The notes under the pieces: generated by a model | Told to the model about the DNA's origin: nothing | The model's input: only the letters and a program-made list of their open reading frames with translations | The model's database searches: none | Assembly (NCBI GenBank): GCA_030584065.1 | Contig: CP129489.1 | Span: 1-64,000 of the forward strand | Direction of reading: 5' to 3' | Source: Flavobacteriales bacterium | Lineage (GTDB): Bacteria > Bacteroidota > Bacteroidia > Flavobacteriales_F > PHOS-HE28 | Length of the DNA stretch: 64,000 nucleotides | Program-made: the position numbers and the translations under genes | Shown here: positions 49,605 to 58,653 of the stretch, one piece after another | How positions within the stretch are numbered: the stretch's first letter is position 1 | How the letters are laid out: every line of letters begins with the position of its first letter

Positions 49605-51273
49605 CGTAAGCGCGCTGCAGCGTGTCGCTGTAGACCTCCCGATAGGCCGGGTCATCCACCGGATGCGCCGCGCGCACCAGGAGCACCGTGGGCGCATCAC
49701 CGCGGATCACCGCCGCCCGATCGCTGCCGTCGGCATTCATGCGGATCGAATGCTCCACACCGCGGGTGCGCAGTTCGAATACGAGGTGGTCGCCCATCAC
49801 CACGTATTCGCAGTAGATGCGCAATGGCGCGGTGCCTTTCACGGCCTCATGCATGGCCCTTGCGCTGTAGGCCATGTACTCATGGGAAGGGATGGACCGC
49901 ACCGACCGCGCTGTGGTCCAGGCGAACAGCGCCACAGCAATCGGAAGAGCCCATGGCGACCGGCCCCAGCGGCCTTGGAGCAGGCGGTCCAGCGAAAGGG
50001 CCAGTGCCAGGCTGAGCGGCACCAGCAGGTAGGTCCATGTGCGCTCGAAGGGGATGACGCCATGCACGAAGGGGATGAGCAGGGAACCCAGCACCATGAA
50101 GGGGATGGCTTGTGCGGCGATGCGGTCCGTCGCGCGGAGGAGCAAGGGAGCGAGCGCCAGGGCCATGCCTAGCGCGGTGCCTGCCGGAGAGCCCGTCAGC
50201 CATTCGAAGGTTGATTGCACATGCGGCCACCAGCGCTGCATCACATCGGCAATGCCCGTCGGCCTCACCCATGGATTGCTCGTGAAGGCCGCAGCACCGC
50301 TCATGGCCAATGCCGGAGCGTGGAGCAGCCCCGTAAGGGCGGCCGCCACCACAGCCGAACGTACCACCGCCCACCGGTGACCTGGATCGTTGCATGAGCG
50401 ACGGGCCAGGATCGCGTAGGCGTAGAAGAGCGCCGTAGGGTAGAGGAACGAAGGCATGGTGAAGAGCCCGGCGGCGCAGGCGAGGGCCAAGGCCCGCAAG
50501 GCGGCGCGGTCGCCGGTGCGGGTGGCGGAGAGGAGGGCTCCCATGGCCACCGTCGCCGCCAGCACGGTGAGCATGTAGCCGCGTGATTGGTAGCCGTAGT
50601 ACACCATCGGGAACAGGCCCATCAGCAAGGCTCCGGCGATCAGGGCCGCAGCCGGTCCGGCATGGCGGCGGAGCAGCAGGTGCATGCTCGCCTGTGCGGC
50701 CAATGCAACGAGCACGGTGGGCAGGCGCATGGCGAGCAGCGGTGCCACGGGCACCCAGGCTGTGGCATTCGTGAGCAGGGAGTGGAGGATGTGGTTGTTC
50801 GGTGCAGCGTAGTAGCTGAGTGACACCAGCGGCCCGCGCGAGGTGAAGAGCAGCCACGTCATGGCTTCGTCCACGTGCGCCGGCTCGGTGGCGGCCAGCC
50901 ATAGCCGCAGGGCCGTGGCCGACACGGCGATAACGAGCAGTGCAGCGCACTCCCAGGCGGCCATCCCGCGCCAGGCCTCGCTCACCATGCGCAGGCCGCG
51001 CGCCACAGCCGACCTCAGATAGGCCAGCGGTGCCATGGCGACGCCTGGCCTCCAGGCCACCAATAGCGACAGCGCCAGCGCACCCAAGGGTGCTGCGCGA
51101 AGCAGGGCGATGCGAGAGGGGCCGAGGAGTCCGGCCACCTTGTCCACCTGGCCGTAGCCCGCCATCTGCGCCACCAGTGCGATGATGGAGCGGTCATCGA
51201 GCAGAGCGATGGCGATGGCGCCCGCTGCGCAGAGCGCAGCCGAGATCAGGGCCAGGATGCGGAGCAGGCGCAC
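49594..51273 (-). CDS. GT39/ArnT-like membrane glycosyltransferase
   Basis: A 559-residue integral membrane protein with about 12 helices. After the second helix group, ATEPAHVDEAMTWLLFTSRG carries an acidic pair in the first large extracytoplasmic loop, as in GT-C enzymes (ArnT, PMT, GT39). It is followed by LSYYAAPNNHILHSLLTNAT, which has the N-H pair typical of the family. The C-terminal third is a soluble extracytoplasmic domain of about 130 residues. Such proteins transfer sugars from polyprenyl-phosphate donors on the periplasmic side. The start is GTG, four bases after a TACCTTGC box. Confidence 0.7.
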   Translation of the reverse strand: MRLLRILALISAALCAAGAIAIALLDDRSIIALVAQMAGYGQVDKVAGLLGPSRIALLRAAPLGALALSLLVAWRPGVAMAPLAYLRSAVARGLRMVSEAWRGMAAWECAALLVIAVSATALRLWLAATEPAHVDEAMTWLLFTSRGPLVSLSYYAAPNNHILHSLLTNATAWVPVAPLLAMRLPTVLVALAAQASMHLLLRRHAGPAAALIAGALLMGLFPMVYYGYQSRGYMLTVLAATVAMGALLSATRTGDRAALRALALACAAGLFTMPSFLYPTALFYAYAILARRSCNDPGHRWAVVRSAVVAAALTGLLHAPALAMSGAAAFTSNPWVRPTGIADVMQRWWPHVQSTFEWLTGSPAGTALGMALALAPLLLRATDRIAAQAIPFMVLGSLLIPFVHGVIPFERTWTYLLVPLSLALALSLDRLLQGRWGRSPWALPIAVALFAWTTARSVRSIPSHEYMAYSARAMHEAVKGTAPLRIYCEYVVMGDHLVFELRTRGVEHSIRMNADGSDRAAVIRGDAPTVLLVRAAHPVDDPAYREVYSDTLQRAYVRR

Positions 51274-51277
51274 CGCC

Positions 51278-51285
51278 GCAAGGTA
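51278..51285 (-). promoter_or_regulatory. Putative -7 box TACCTTGC before the GT39-like gene
   Basis: Minus-strand TACCTTGC ends four bases before the GTG start at 51273. Confidence 0.3.
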
Positions 51286-51322
51286 AACCGGCGCTTCTTC
51301 CGCTGCGTCGGCCGCCCGGCCT

Positions 51323-51330
51323 TACTATTG
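51323..51330 (+). promoter_or_regulatory. Putative -7 box TACTATTG before the epimerase gene
   Basis: TACTATTG, one mismatch from TAnnTTTG, lies 34 bases before ATG 51365. Confidence 0.35.
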
Positions 51331-51364
51331 CCCGCGCCGGCTCCCATGGGCCGGTCGATGAGCG

Positions 51365-52351
51365 ATGGACAGCGCAGCCCTTGGTCCCCCCGGCATGGCG
51401 CCCCCTGACAGCGCGCTGACCGTGGCAGTGACGGGAGCCAGCGGCTTCATCGGTGGGGCGCTCGTGGCGCGCCTATGGGCGCAGGGCGCCGATGGAAGGC
51501 CGGTGCGGGTGCGCCCGATGGCCTCAAGCCCTGAATCCGTGGCACGGGTCCAGTCCCGATTCGCCGGATTGCCGGTCACGATGCTGCAGGGGCTTGATGC
51601 CGAGGGGCTGCGATCCCTGTTCGAGGGCGTGCATGTCTTCGTGCATGCCGGGTGGTCTTCTGTGCCATCAACTGCGGAGCGAGACCCCTTGGGCGATCTG
51701 CGCACCAATGTGGAGGGCAGCCTCCGCCTTTTCCAGGCGGCGCTTCTGGCGGGCGTGCGGCGTATCGTCTTCCTTTCCTCGGGCGGCACCGTGTACGGCG
51801 AGCCGCGATGGAGCCCGATCACCGAGGACCATCCCACGGAGCCTGTTGGGGTGTACGGTGCCTCCAAGCTCTGTGCGGAGCGCTACCTGGTTGCCCTTGC
51901 GCGCACCCATGGCGCGGAATCCGTGGTGCTGCGCCCGGCGAATGTCTATGGTCGCAGCATGGCCCACGATAAGCCGCAGGGCGTGGTGGAGAACTGGATG
52001 GCCCGCTTGCGGCAGGGCGCCGACCTGGAGTGCTGGAACGACCCCCGCATGGTGCGCGACTACATCCATGTCGACGATCTCGTGGATGCGCTCGTCGCAG
52101 CGCTCCATCGCCCCGTGAAGGAGACCGTGCTGAATGTGGGCACCGGGCACGGCACCGACCTGCGGCAGCTCGCCGGATTGCTCGAGCGCATCACCGGCCA
52201 CACGGCACGGCTGCGGACGATGGACACGGTTTACCCTGCCCTGTCGATCAATGTCCTGGACAACGCAAAGCTTCGCCAGGTCCTGGGCACCGCCCCGCAA
52301 ATCGCCTTGGAGGAGGGCCTGGCCCGCACCTGGGCCACCCTGGGGGCCTGA
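51365..52351 (+). CDS. NAD-dependent epimerase/dehydratase (SDR family)
   Basis: A 328-residue cytoplasmic enzyme of the extended short-chain dehydrogenase family that modifies NDP-sugars. The NAD site is VAVTGASGFIGGALVARL, the catalytic pair is in VFLSSGGTVYGEPRW and VYGASKLCAERYLV (YxxxK), and VVLRPANVYGRSM and VRDYIHVDDLVDALV are the substrate-side segments. The reaction (epimerase, dehydratase or reductase) cannot be read. It supplies precursors for the glycan cluster. The first 16 residues are a short Pro/Ala extension, and a second ATG at residue 11 is possible. Confidence 0.88.
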   Translation: MDSAALGPPGMAPPDSALTVAVTGASGFIGGALVARLWAQGADGRPVRVRPMASSPESVARVQSRFAGLPVTMLQGLDAEGLRSLFEGVHVFVHAGWSSVPSTAERDPLGDLRTNVEGSLRLFQAALLAGVRRIVFLSSGGTVYGEPRWSPITEDHPTEPVGVYGASKLCAERYLVALARTHGAESVVLRPANVYGRSMAHDKPQGVVENWMARLRQGADLECWNDPRMVRDYIHVDDLVDALVAALHRPVKETVLNVGTGHGTDLRQLAGLLERITGHTARLRTMDTVYPALSINVLDNAKLRQVLGTAPQIALEEGLARTWATLGA

Positions 52352-52357
52352 CCGCGT

Positions 52358-53164
52358 TCAGCGCAGCAGCGAGCGCAGCGCTGCCCAGGGCTTCCTGGCC
52401 TTGAGCCAGGTCCTGAACATGATGGAGCGCCATTTCCGGTTGAACTGCCGGGCCTGCTCGGGCGTGGCGAGGCCGCGGTCGTGGGAGAGCTTGGCGGCGA
52501 TGACGCGGTACGACCGTTCGAGCCCATCAAGGCGGGACATGGCCGAGAATCCGGTGACCCGGTAGATGAGCACGGCGTCATCGATGGATACGTAGCGTTT
52601 GCCCTTGCCGTACTGAAGGTAGAAGAGGAGGTCCTCCGCATGCGTCACCTCGGTGCTGAACCGCAGGGTGGTCGTGGGATCCCAGCGCAGCATCCATGAG
52701 GGCCCGAAGAAACAGGTGGATCGCAGCGCCACCAGCTCGGGGTGCGGGTCTCCGGTGAACGATGGCCGGAAAATGCGGAGCACTTTCGTGAGCCTGCGGT
52801 CCATCACCATCACCATCCCGTCCACGATGTCGACGCCGGGCTCGCGCAGCATCACATCCACGCGCAGGCCGAGGCTCTCCGGAGGAAGCACGTCGTCGGA
52901 ATCCAGGGTGCACAGCAGCGTCCCTTGCGCGTGGTCGAGCGCCAGGTTGCGCGCGCCGCCGATGCCGGTGTTGGCCTGGTGGAAGACCCGGATGCGCGGG
53001 TGCCGGTATCGCTCGATGATGGCTGCGGTTCCATCGGTGCTGCCATCGTTCACGATGAGCAGTTCCCAGTTGGGATAGGTCTGCGCCAGCACGGAGTTGA
53101 TCGCGTCGGCGATGAACAGCTCCGCATTATAGGTGGGCATCACGATGGAGACGAGCGGTCCCAT
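52358..53164 (-). CDS. Glycosyltransferase family 2
   Basis: A 268-residue GT-A enzyme. It begins LVSIVMPTYNAELFIADAIN, then WELLIVNDGSTDGTAAIIER, NTGIGGARNLALDHAQG and CTLDSDDVLPPES with the metal-binding DxD-like D-S-D-D. The C-terminal part (THAEDLLFYLQYGKGKRYVS) contains the ED motif for catalysis. It transfers an NDP-sugar to a growing glycan in the cytoplasm. It precedes no gene closely on its 3' side, and its start lies four bases after the stop of the next minus-strand gene, so the four genes from 56865 down to 52358 are probably one operon. Confidence 0.92.
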   Translation of the reverse strand: MGPLVSIVMPTYNAELFIADAINSVLAQTYPNWELLIVNDGSTDGTAAIIERYRHPRIRVFHQANTGIGGARNLALDHAQGTLLCTLDSDDVLPPESLGLRVDVMLREPGVDIVDGMVMVMDRRLTKVLRIFRPSFTGDPHPELVALRSTCFFGPSWMLRWDPTTTLRFSTEVTHAEDLLFYLQYGKGKRYVSIDDAVLIYRVTGFSAMSRLDGLERSYRVIAAKLSHDRGLATPEQARQFNRKWRSIMFRTWLKARKPWAALRSLLR

Positions 53165-53167
53165 GGC

Positions 53168-54253
53168 TCAGCGCGGCAGCTCGTTCTCGATGCGGGCGAT
53201 CAGCGCGGGCATCGTGCGCGCCAGCGCGAACGCGATGCGGCGCCTGCGCTGGGCAGGGGCATCCAGCTCCGCGAAGCCTTCCAGCGCGCGGTCGAATGCG
53301 GCGTTGAGGTCGCCGCCCTCCGGGGCCATCACCATCAGGTCATCGCGGCCCGCGTACTCCATGGTGTACGAGCCCACGACCACATTGCCGGTGCTCAGGT
53401 ATTCGAGGACCTTATGCGGATTGGCCCGCTCCTTGGCCCGTGTGGCCGACCTGAACCCGAAGAACAGGAGGTCGGCGTCGCGCACCAAGGGCACCAGCTC
53501 ATCCTTGGCTTTGAGCCCGGTGAACTCGGCGTTCGGCAGGGCGAGCAGCTGATGGAAGGCCGGGTCGGGAAACGCCGGATCGTAGGGCCCGATGAAGGTG
53601 AAGCGGATGCCCGGATGGCGCGAGACCACCTTCACGAAGCCCTCCCAGTCGTTGTAGGAGATCGCCAGCTGTCCCATGAACAGGGCATGACGGACAGCGG
53701 GCCGCGTGCGCTCGGCAAGGCGTTCCACGTCCTTGGTCCAACGCGCATCGAGCGCATGGCCGATGTTCACCACGCGGCAGCGGGCACGGTCGCGCACGGC
53801 ATCGGCGACCACCTGGCCCGTGGTGAGGATCAGGTCGGCCGTGGGGATGAGGCCTTTCCCCGTGTAGAGGATGTCGTAGTCGGCCAGGTGCAGCAGCTTA
53901 AGCCCCAAGCCCTCCGGGAAGGCCTGAAGCCGGCTGGTGTCGAAGCACCAGAGGATGTCGAAAGGGCCGCCGGTGCGGGTGGCGATCGCCTGGATGAGCC
54001 GGCCGTAGTACCACGTGTTGATCCCCAGCGGCAGCCGGTTCACCCCGCGCAGCCAATGGAAGTAGCGCACCACCGTGACATCGCCCTGGCGCTCGGTGGT
54101 GATGGCGTGCTGGCCGGGCCGGGGAGGGTCGAGGAAGTACACCGCGTTGTCGCGTGCGGCCAGGGCCTGCGCGAGGTGGTGCTTGCTCATGTGGAGCCCG
54201 TGCCAGGGCTCGGGGCTGATGAGCAGGATGCGTTTGCCGCGGAGTTCCATCAT
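53168..54253 (-). CDS. GT-B type glycosyltransferase
   Basis: A 361-residue glycosyltransferase. It begins RGKRILLISPEPWHGLHMSK, then PFDILWCFDTSRLQAFPEG, HLADYDILYTGKGLIPTAD, ALFMGQLAISYNDWEGFVKV and FTFIGPYDPAFPDPAFHQL. The C-terminal cleft has ANPHKVLEYLSTGNVVVGS with the conserved K-x-x-E-Y. The family is typically annotated glycosyltransferase family 1/4. Two adjacent ATG codons (54253, 54250) are equally possible starts, and an ATG at 54286 would add 11 residues. It lies between two other glycosyltransferase genes of the same strand. Confidence 0.85.
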   Translation of the reverse strand: MMELRGKRILLISPEPWHGLHMSKHHLAQALAARDNAVYFLDPPRPGQHAITTERQGDVTVVRYFHWLRGVNRLPLGINTWYYGRLIQAIATRTGGPFDILWCFDTSRLQAFPEGLGLKLLHLADYDILYTGKGLIPTADLILTTGQVVADAVRDRARCRVVNIGHALDARWTKDVERLAERTRPAVRHALFMGQLAISYNDWEGFVKVVSRHPGIRFTFIGPYDPAFPDPAFHQLLALPNAEFTGLKAKDELVPLVRDADLLFFGFRSATRAKERANPHKVLEYLSTGNVVVGSYTMEYAGRDDLMVMAPEGGDLNAAFDRALEGFAELDAPAQRRRRIAFALARTMPALIARIENELPR

Positions 54254-54293
54254 CGGCGTGGCCGGCAAATATGGCGACCGTTCCATGGCCGGC

Positions 54294-55430
54294 TCATGCA
54301 TGCGGCGCCGTGGCGATGACCTGTTCCAGGATCGCGGCATAGCGCACGCCAACCGCCGGCATGCCCGCCCGCGCGCTCATATGCTGCGCAATGGCGTGGC
54401 GGTCCATGGACAGGAGCCTCGACCAGGAGCCTTCCCAGGCAGCGGCCCATGCCTCGGTCGTCGCCTCCCGGACGGATGCTCCCAGGCCGTCATCGAGGTA
54501 CTCCGCGATCCCGCCCACCCACGATGCGATGACCGGTGTGCCGCAGCAGAGTGCCTCCGCGCACACGGCGGAATAGGTCTCGTAGTCCGCGGCGTGCACC
54601 AGCGCATGCGCGGCACGCATCTCCTCGGCAACTGCGGTCGGCTCCAGCGGTCCGAGGAACACCACGCTCGGCCCTAGGCCCAGTTCGTCCGCCAGCTTGC
54701 GCAAGGAGGCATCCATGGGCCCGCTGCCGGCGATGCGCAGCCGTGCGTCACGGCCGCTCCTCCGCAGCCGCTCCAGGGCGCGCAGCAGCAGGTCGGGGCG
54801 CTTGGGGCTACGCCAGCCCGCGATGGCGAAGAAGCGGCCGGGCTCGGGGCGCGGCTCGGTATCCGGGCGGAAGACCGCGGTGTCCACGGCGTTGTCCAGC
54901 ACATGCATGACCGGTGCAGGGGGGCCTGCGAAGCGGGTGATGTCGGCGGCCAGCGCACGGGAGACCGCGATCACGGGCGCACCGGCGTGGAAGATGGCCT
55001 TGATGCGGGCCACGCCCCTCCCGGTTGCGTTGAACCCGATCCGGTAGGCGCTGTAGTGCTCGGTGATCACCATCGGCCGTTGCATGATGCGCCTCAGCAA
55101 CCGGATGCGCGCGCAATTGGGATAGGCGATGTGGAAGTTCACCGCATCGATGGGCCGGCTCCGGTCGCGCGTGAGCCAGGCCCAGAGGATGAGGGCCGTG
55201 GCGATCCATTCGATGATGAGCCAGCGGTGGAGCGGCAGGTGAAGGAGGAGGGTGCGGTCGGCTCGAAGGCCGCGTCGCGTGAGCTTCCATCCCGGAGAGG
55301 GGCGCACATCGATGTGCCATACCTCCGCTTCGGCGTGGCCGCTGAGGCTGCGCACGTGGCGCTCCACGAAGAGCGCCTCGCCGGGCACCTGCGGATGGGG
55401 GTACCAGCCGGCGATGTGAAGGATGCGCAT
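54294..55430 (-). CDS. Glycosyltransferase family 4
   Basis: A 378-residue GT-B glycosyltransferase. N-terminal RILHIAGWYPHPQVPGEALF and VNFHIAYPNCARI, then ITEHYSAYRIGFNATG. The C-terminal domain shows VMHVLDNAVDTAVFRPDTE, FFAIAGWRSPKRPDLLLRAL and the donor site YETYSAVCAEALCCGTPVIA with E(x7)E. It is the clearest GT4 in the cluster. A promoter box TATTTTCG is 14 bases upstream, although the gene also lies only 34 bases after the flippase gene. Confidence 0.9.
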   Translation of the reverse strand: MRILHIAGWYPHPQVPGEALFVERHVRSLSGHAEAEVWHIDVRPSPGWKLTRRGLRADRTLLLHLPLHRWLIIEWIATALILWAWLTRDRSRPIDAVNFHIAYPNCARIRLLRRIMQRPMVITEHYSAYRIGFNATGRGVARIKAIFHAGAPVIAVSRALAADITRFAGPPAPVMHVLDNAVDTAVFRPDTEPRPEPGRFFAIAGWRSPKRPDLLLRALERLRRSGRDARLRIAGSGPMDASLRKLADELGLGPSVVFLGPLEPTAVAEEMRAAHALVHAADYETYSAVCAEALCCGTPVIASWVGGIAEYLDDGLGASVREATTEAWAAAWEGSWSRLLSMDRHAIAQHMSARAGMPAVGVRYAAILEQVIATAPHA

Positions 55431-55444
55431 GGGTGGGCCGCCTG

Positions 55445-55452
55445 CGAAAATA
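55445..55452 (-). promoter_or_regulatory. Putative -7 box TATTTTCG before the 54294-55430 glycosyltransferase gene
   Basis: Minus-strand TATTTTCG ends 14 bases before the ATG at 55430. Confidence 0.45.
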
Positions 55453-55464
55453 GACCGCCACCCC

Positions 55465-56865
55465 TCACAGGCTGGGGAACCAGGAGCCGAGCACGGCCAT
55501 GCGCAGGGCGGCCAGGGCCCCACAGGCTGCCGTGGTGATGGCCAGGGTGCGGAGCGTGAGGCGCAGCGCCGGCTGCCCTACGCCATGCAGGATGAGGTGG
55601 CCGAGCACCAGGTAGCCGATGGCGCTCACGAGCGAGAAGCCGAGGATGGCGCTGGCTGCATCGATCCGCATGAGCGCCACCAGCGCGATGAGCCGCGCTG
55701 CGGTGAGCACGGACTGGAACACCAGCAGCAGGTGCTCGCGCCGCTGCGCATAGAAGAGCGTCACCATCGGCTCGGACAGCAGGCGGAAGTAGAAGAACAG
55801 CCCCATGTATGCCGTGATCACGCCCGCATCATGCCACTCCTCGCCAAGGATGAGCCGGAAGGCCTCGTCGCTGAAGAATACCAGCAGGGTGAAGGGGATC
55901 AGTCCGAACCAGAACAGGCGTTGGTACAGGCCTTTGGTGATGCGGCCCAGCAGCTCGGGGTCGGACTCCACTGTTTCCGCGGCCTTCTGCACATAGACCG
56001 TGGAGAAGGAATAGCCGAAGACGCGCAAGGGGATCAGCAGCAGGGCACCGGACAGCGCGAAGTGCCCCACCACCGCCGGGTCGCCGATCAGGAGGAAGAC
56101 AGGCAGCTGCATGCCGAGCTGCGAGACCCATCGCTCGGGGAAGGTGAGGAGCGGGAACCGCCGGTACTCGATGGCGAGCCGCTTGATCCCCGCCAGCGAC
56201 CACCCCGTGAGCACGTGGCGCCAGCCATGGCGCGAGAGGGCCACGCGGTAGGCGATGAGCGAAGCCCAGCCGCTCACCAGCTCGCCCAGCACCAGTCCGT
56301 GCAGCGCACCTTTGGTGATCAGGCCATAGACCAGGTTGAAGGCGCGCAGCCCGATCTGCGAAGCGCTGCCGATCATCACGCTGCGGCGGAAGGCACGCTC
56401 TCGCGTCAGCCACATGGTGGCGAACTGTACCGATCCATAGGCGACGAGGATGAGGGGCACGAGCAGGAAGAGGTCGCCCATGGCCGACCAAGAGGGCAAC
56501 GCCTGATAGATGCCTTCACGCGCCAGGGCGGCCACGAGCGCCGCCAGAGCCACCGCCATCAGCAGGGCCAGGTTGAGCCGCAGCAGGTGGAAGAAGTCCC
56601 CAGGTTCCTTGGGCAGCACGTACGCATTGGAGTAGCCCAGGTCGGCGAAGGCGTACAGGTTCATCACCAGTGCCATCACCAGGCCATAGATCCCATAGGC
56701 TTCGGGGCCGTAGATGCGGGCGATCAGCGGCGTGAGGATCAGCTGGCTCAGCAGCATCACCGAGTTGCCGCTGAAGACCGTGAACGCATTGCGCGAGAAG
56801 GAGTCCTTCTCGCGGATGCGGCGCACATCGTGCCGCAGATGCTCGATGGCTTTGCGTAGGGGCAA
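55465..56865 (-). CDS. Second polysaccharide flippase (MOP superfamily, Wzx-like)
   Basis: A 466-residue inner-membrane protein with about 12-14 helices. The N-terminus has NAFTVFSGNSVMLLSQLILT and PLIARIYGPEAYGIYGLVMA, the characteristic loop of polysaccharide-export flippases. The sequence differs clearly from the flippase at 35400, so it is not a recent duplicate. The start is TTG at 56865, because the frame closes with TAA a few codons upstream and no ATG fits. A GTG about 13 codons downstream is an alternative. Genes from here to 52358 run in one direction. Confidence 0.85.
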   Translation of the reverse strand: MPLRKAIEHLRHDVRRIREKDSFSRNAFTVFSGNSVMLLSQLILTPLIARIYGPEAYGIYGLVMALVMNLYAFADLGYSNAYVLPKEPGDFFHLLRLNLALLMAVALAALVAALAREGIYQALPSWSAMGDLFLLVPLILVAYGSVQFATMWLTRERAFRRSVMIGSASQIGLRAFNLVYGLITKGALHGLVLGELVSGWASLIAYRVALSRHGWRHVLTGWSLAGIKRLAIEYRRFPLLTFPERWVSQLGMQLPVFLLIGDPAVVGHFALSGALLLIPLRVFGYSFSTVYVQKAAETVESDPELLGRITKGLYQRLFWFGLIPFTLLVFFSDEAFRLILGEEWHDAGVITAYMGLFFYFRLLSEPMVTLFYAQRREHLLLVFQSVLTAARLIALVALMRIDAASAILGFSLVSAIGYLVLGHLILHGVGQPALRLTLRTLAITTAACGALAALRMAVLGSWFPSL

Positions 56866-56970
56866 AGGCGGGGCTTAGCGGCCGGCAATGTATCAAGCGT
56901 CACCCGGCGGACTCCGTGTTGCATCTTCGCCGCGCCCCGGATCACTGCCGTTGCGGCACCCGTCCTTCCG

Positions 56971-57558
56971 ATGCGCATCCTCCTCTGCACCGGCAATGCC
57001 GGAAAGGTCGACGAGCTGGGGGCCATGCTCCCCGAACGCTTCGAAGTGGTCTCGCTCGCCGATGCGGGGCTTCCCTCCGAACTGCCGGAGACCGGTGAGA
57101 CCCTTGCGGAGAATGCGCTCCAGAAGGCGCGCTATGCCCATGCCCGAACCGGGCTGCCGTGCCTTGCGGATGACACGGGACTGGAGGTTGACGCGCTTGG
57201 CGGCGCGCCGGGGGTGCGCTCCGCGCGCTATGCGGGCGAGGCCAGGGATCCGGTGGCGAACATGCGGCGACTGCTGATGGAGCTGGATGGCGCAACCGAA
57301 CGGCAGGCCCGCTTCCGCACGGTGCTCGCTTTCGTATCCGCCGACGAGGAGCGCACGTTCGAGGGCATCGTGGAGGGCGTCATCACAGGAGCGCCACAAG
57401 GCAAGGGCGGTTTCGGCTACGACCCGGTGTTCAAGCCCTTGGGGAGCACGCGCACATTCGCGGAGATGAGCCGGGAGGAGAAGAATGCGATGAGCCACCG
57501 CGGCCGGGCCATGGCCGAAGCGGTGCGCTACATGGCGGCCCTTCAGCGCCGCGGCTGA
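56971..57558 (+). CDS. rdgB: Non-canonical purine NTP pyrophosphatase (RdgB/HAM1)
   Basis: A 195-residue cytoplasmic house-cleaning enzyme hydrolysing ITP, dITP and XTP. The start MRILLCTGNAGKVDEL is the family signature, followed by ADDTGLEVDALGGAPGVRSA with RYAG, and GKGGFGYDPVFKPLG, then MSREEKNAMSHRGRAM at the end. The length is normal. It overlaps the ddl gene by 16 bases at their 3' ends. Confidence 0.95.
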   Translation: MRILLCTGNAGKVDELGAMLPERFEVVSLADAGLPSELPETGETLAENALQKARYAHARTGLPCLADDTGLEVDALGGAPGVRSARYAGEARDPVANMRRLLMELDGATERQARFRTVLAFVSADEERTFEGIVEGVITGAPQGKGGFGYDPVFKPLGSTRTFAEMSREEKNAMSHRGRAMAEAVRYMAALQRRG

Positions 57559-58529
57559 AGCATGCGCCGCACCAGGCCGTTCACCGCCGTTTCCACGCCG
57601 AGGCCCGAGACCTCGAGCATCTTCGGGAAGATGCTGGCCCCGCTGAAGCCCGGTGTGGTGTTCACCTCGATGGTCACCAGCCGGTCACCGGTCCAGATGT
57701 GGTCCACGCGCGCCATGCCACGGCATTCGAGCGTTCGGTAGATGGCCACGGAGCGCTGCTGAACCAGGCGCGTCGCATCATCGGGCAGCGGCGCGGGGAT
57801 GAGCTCCTGCGTGTCGGCGCTGTGGTACTTGGCCTCGTAGTCGAAGAACTCGCGCGCCGTGCGGATCTCGCAGACCGGCATGGGCAGGGGGCCCTGACCC
57901 AGGTCGATCACCCCGCAGGTGAGCTCGCGCCCGGCCACGGCGCCCTCCACCATCACCGTGGTGCATTCCGCGAACGCCCTGTCGAGGGCGGCAGGGAGCT
58001 CATGGGCCTGCTTCACCTTGCTGATGCCGAGGCTGCTCCCGCTGCGGTCGGGCTTCACGAAGCAAGGGTAGCCCAGCGCATCCACCCGGGCCTGCGCATC
58101 CGGATCGGCTTGGAAGAGGAGTACCGAGGGGGCGACATCGATGCCCGCCTGGCGCAGCAGGGCGGTGGTGCTGTGCTTGCTGAAGGTGAGTGCCATGGAG
58201 AGCACGCCGCCGGTCTGATAGGGTACCCCGAGCATGTCCAGGTAGCCCTGCAGCAGCCCGTCCTCGCCCGGTGTGCCATGGATGGCGATGAGCGCGCCTG
58301 AGAATGGCTCAAGGCCCGCTCCGCGGTCGATGGAGAAGGTGCCGCGATCGAAAGCCATTGGCTGCTCATCGGCCGTGGAGCAGGTCCACGCATCGCGCGT
58401 GATGGTGACATAGAGCGGTGCGTACAGGCTGCGGTCGATGGCCGCCATCATGCGCGCAGCGCTCTGCATGCTGATGACGGATTCACCGGAGTAGCCGCCA
58501 CGTACGATGGCGATGAGCGGTAGGGGCAT
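57543..58529 (-). CDS. ddl: D-alanine-D-alanine ligase
   Basis: A 328-residue ATP-grasp enzyme that makes the D-Ala-D-Ala dipeptide for peptidoglycan. N-terminal IAIVRGGYSGESVISMQSA (with the conserved glutamate), ALIAIHGTPGEDGLLQGYL, FVKPDRSGSSLGISKV, the EVNTTPGFSGASIFPKML C-terminal metal site and the ATP-grasp loop around TVMVEGAVAGRELTCGV are present. The length is slightly below typical, but complete. It is divergent from the PASTA gene, a neighbourhood seen in many Bacteroidota genomes. Confidence 0.94.
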   Translation of the reverse strand: MPLPLIAIVRGGYSGESVISMQSAARMMAAIDRSLYAPLYVTITRDAWTCSTADEQPMAFDRGTFSIDRGAGLEPFSGALIAIHGTPGEDGLLQGYLDMLGVPYQTGGVLSMALTFSKHSTTALLRQAGIDVAPSVLLFQADPDAQARVDALGYPCFVKPDRSGSSLGISKVKQAHELPAALDRAFAECTTVMVEGAVAGRELTCGVIDLGQGPLPMPVCEIRTAREFFDYEAKYHSADTQELIPAPLPDDATRLVQQRSVAIYRTLECRGMARVDHIWTGDRLVTIEVNTTPGFSGASIFPKMLEVSGLGVETAVNGLVRRMLQPRR

Positions 58530-58635
58530 GGCACGCGATTCTGGGGGCGAAGTTGGCGTAGCCCCTGCAAGGGAGCGAGCGCCGCCCCGGCCATGAACGC
58601 ACCATGGCCTGTGGATGGTGCGGGCCGCCCCCGGC

Positions 58636-58643
58636 TATCTTCG
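58636..58643 (+). promoter_or_regulatory. Putative -7 box TATCTTCG before the PASTA gene
   Basis: TATCTTCG ends 10 bases before ATG 58654. Confidence 0.45.
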
Positions 58644-58653
58644 CCCGCCTCCC

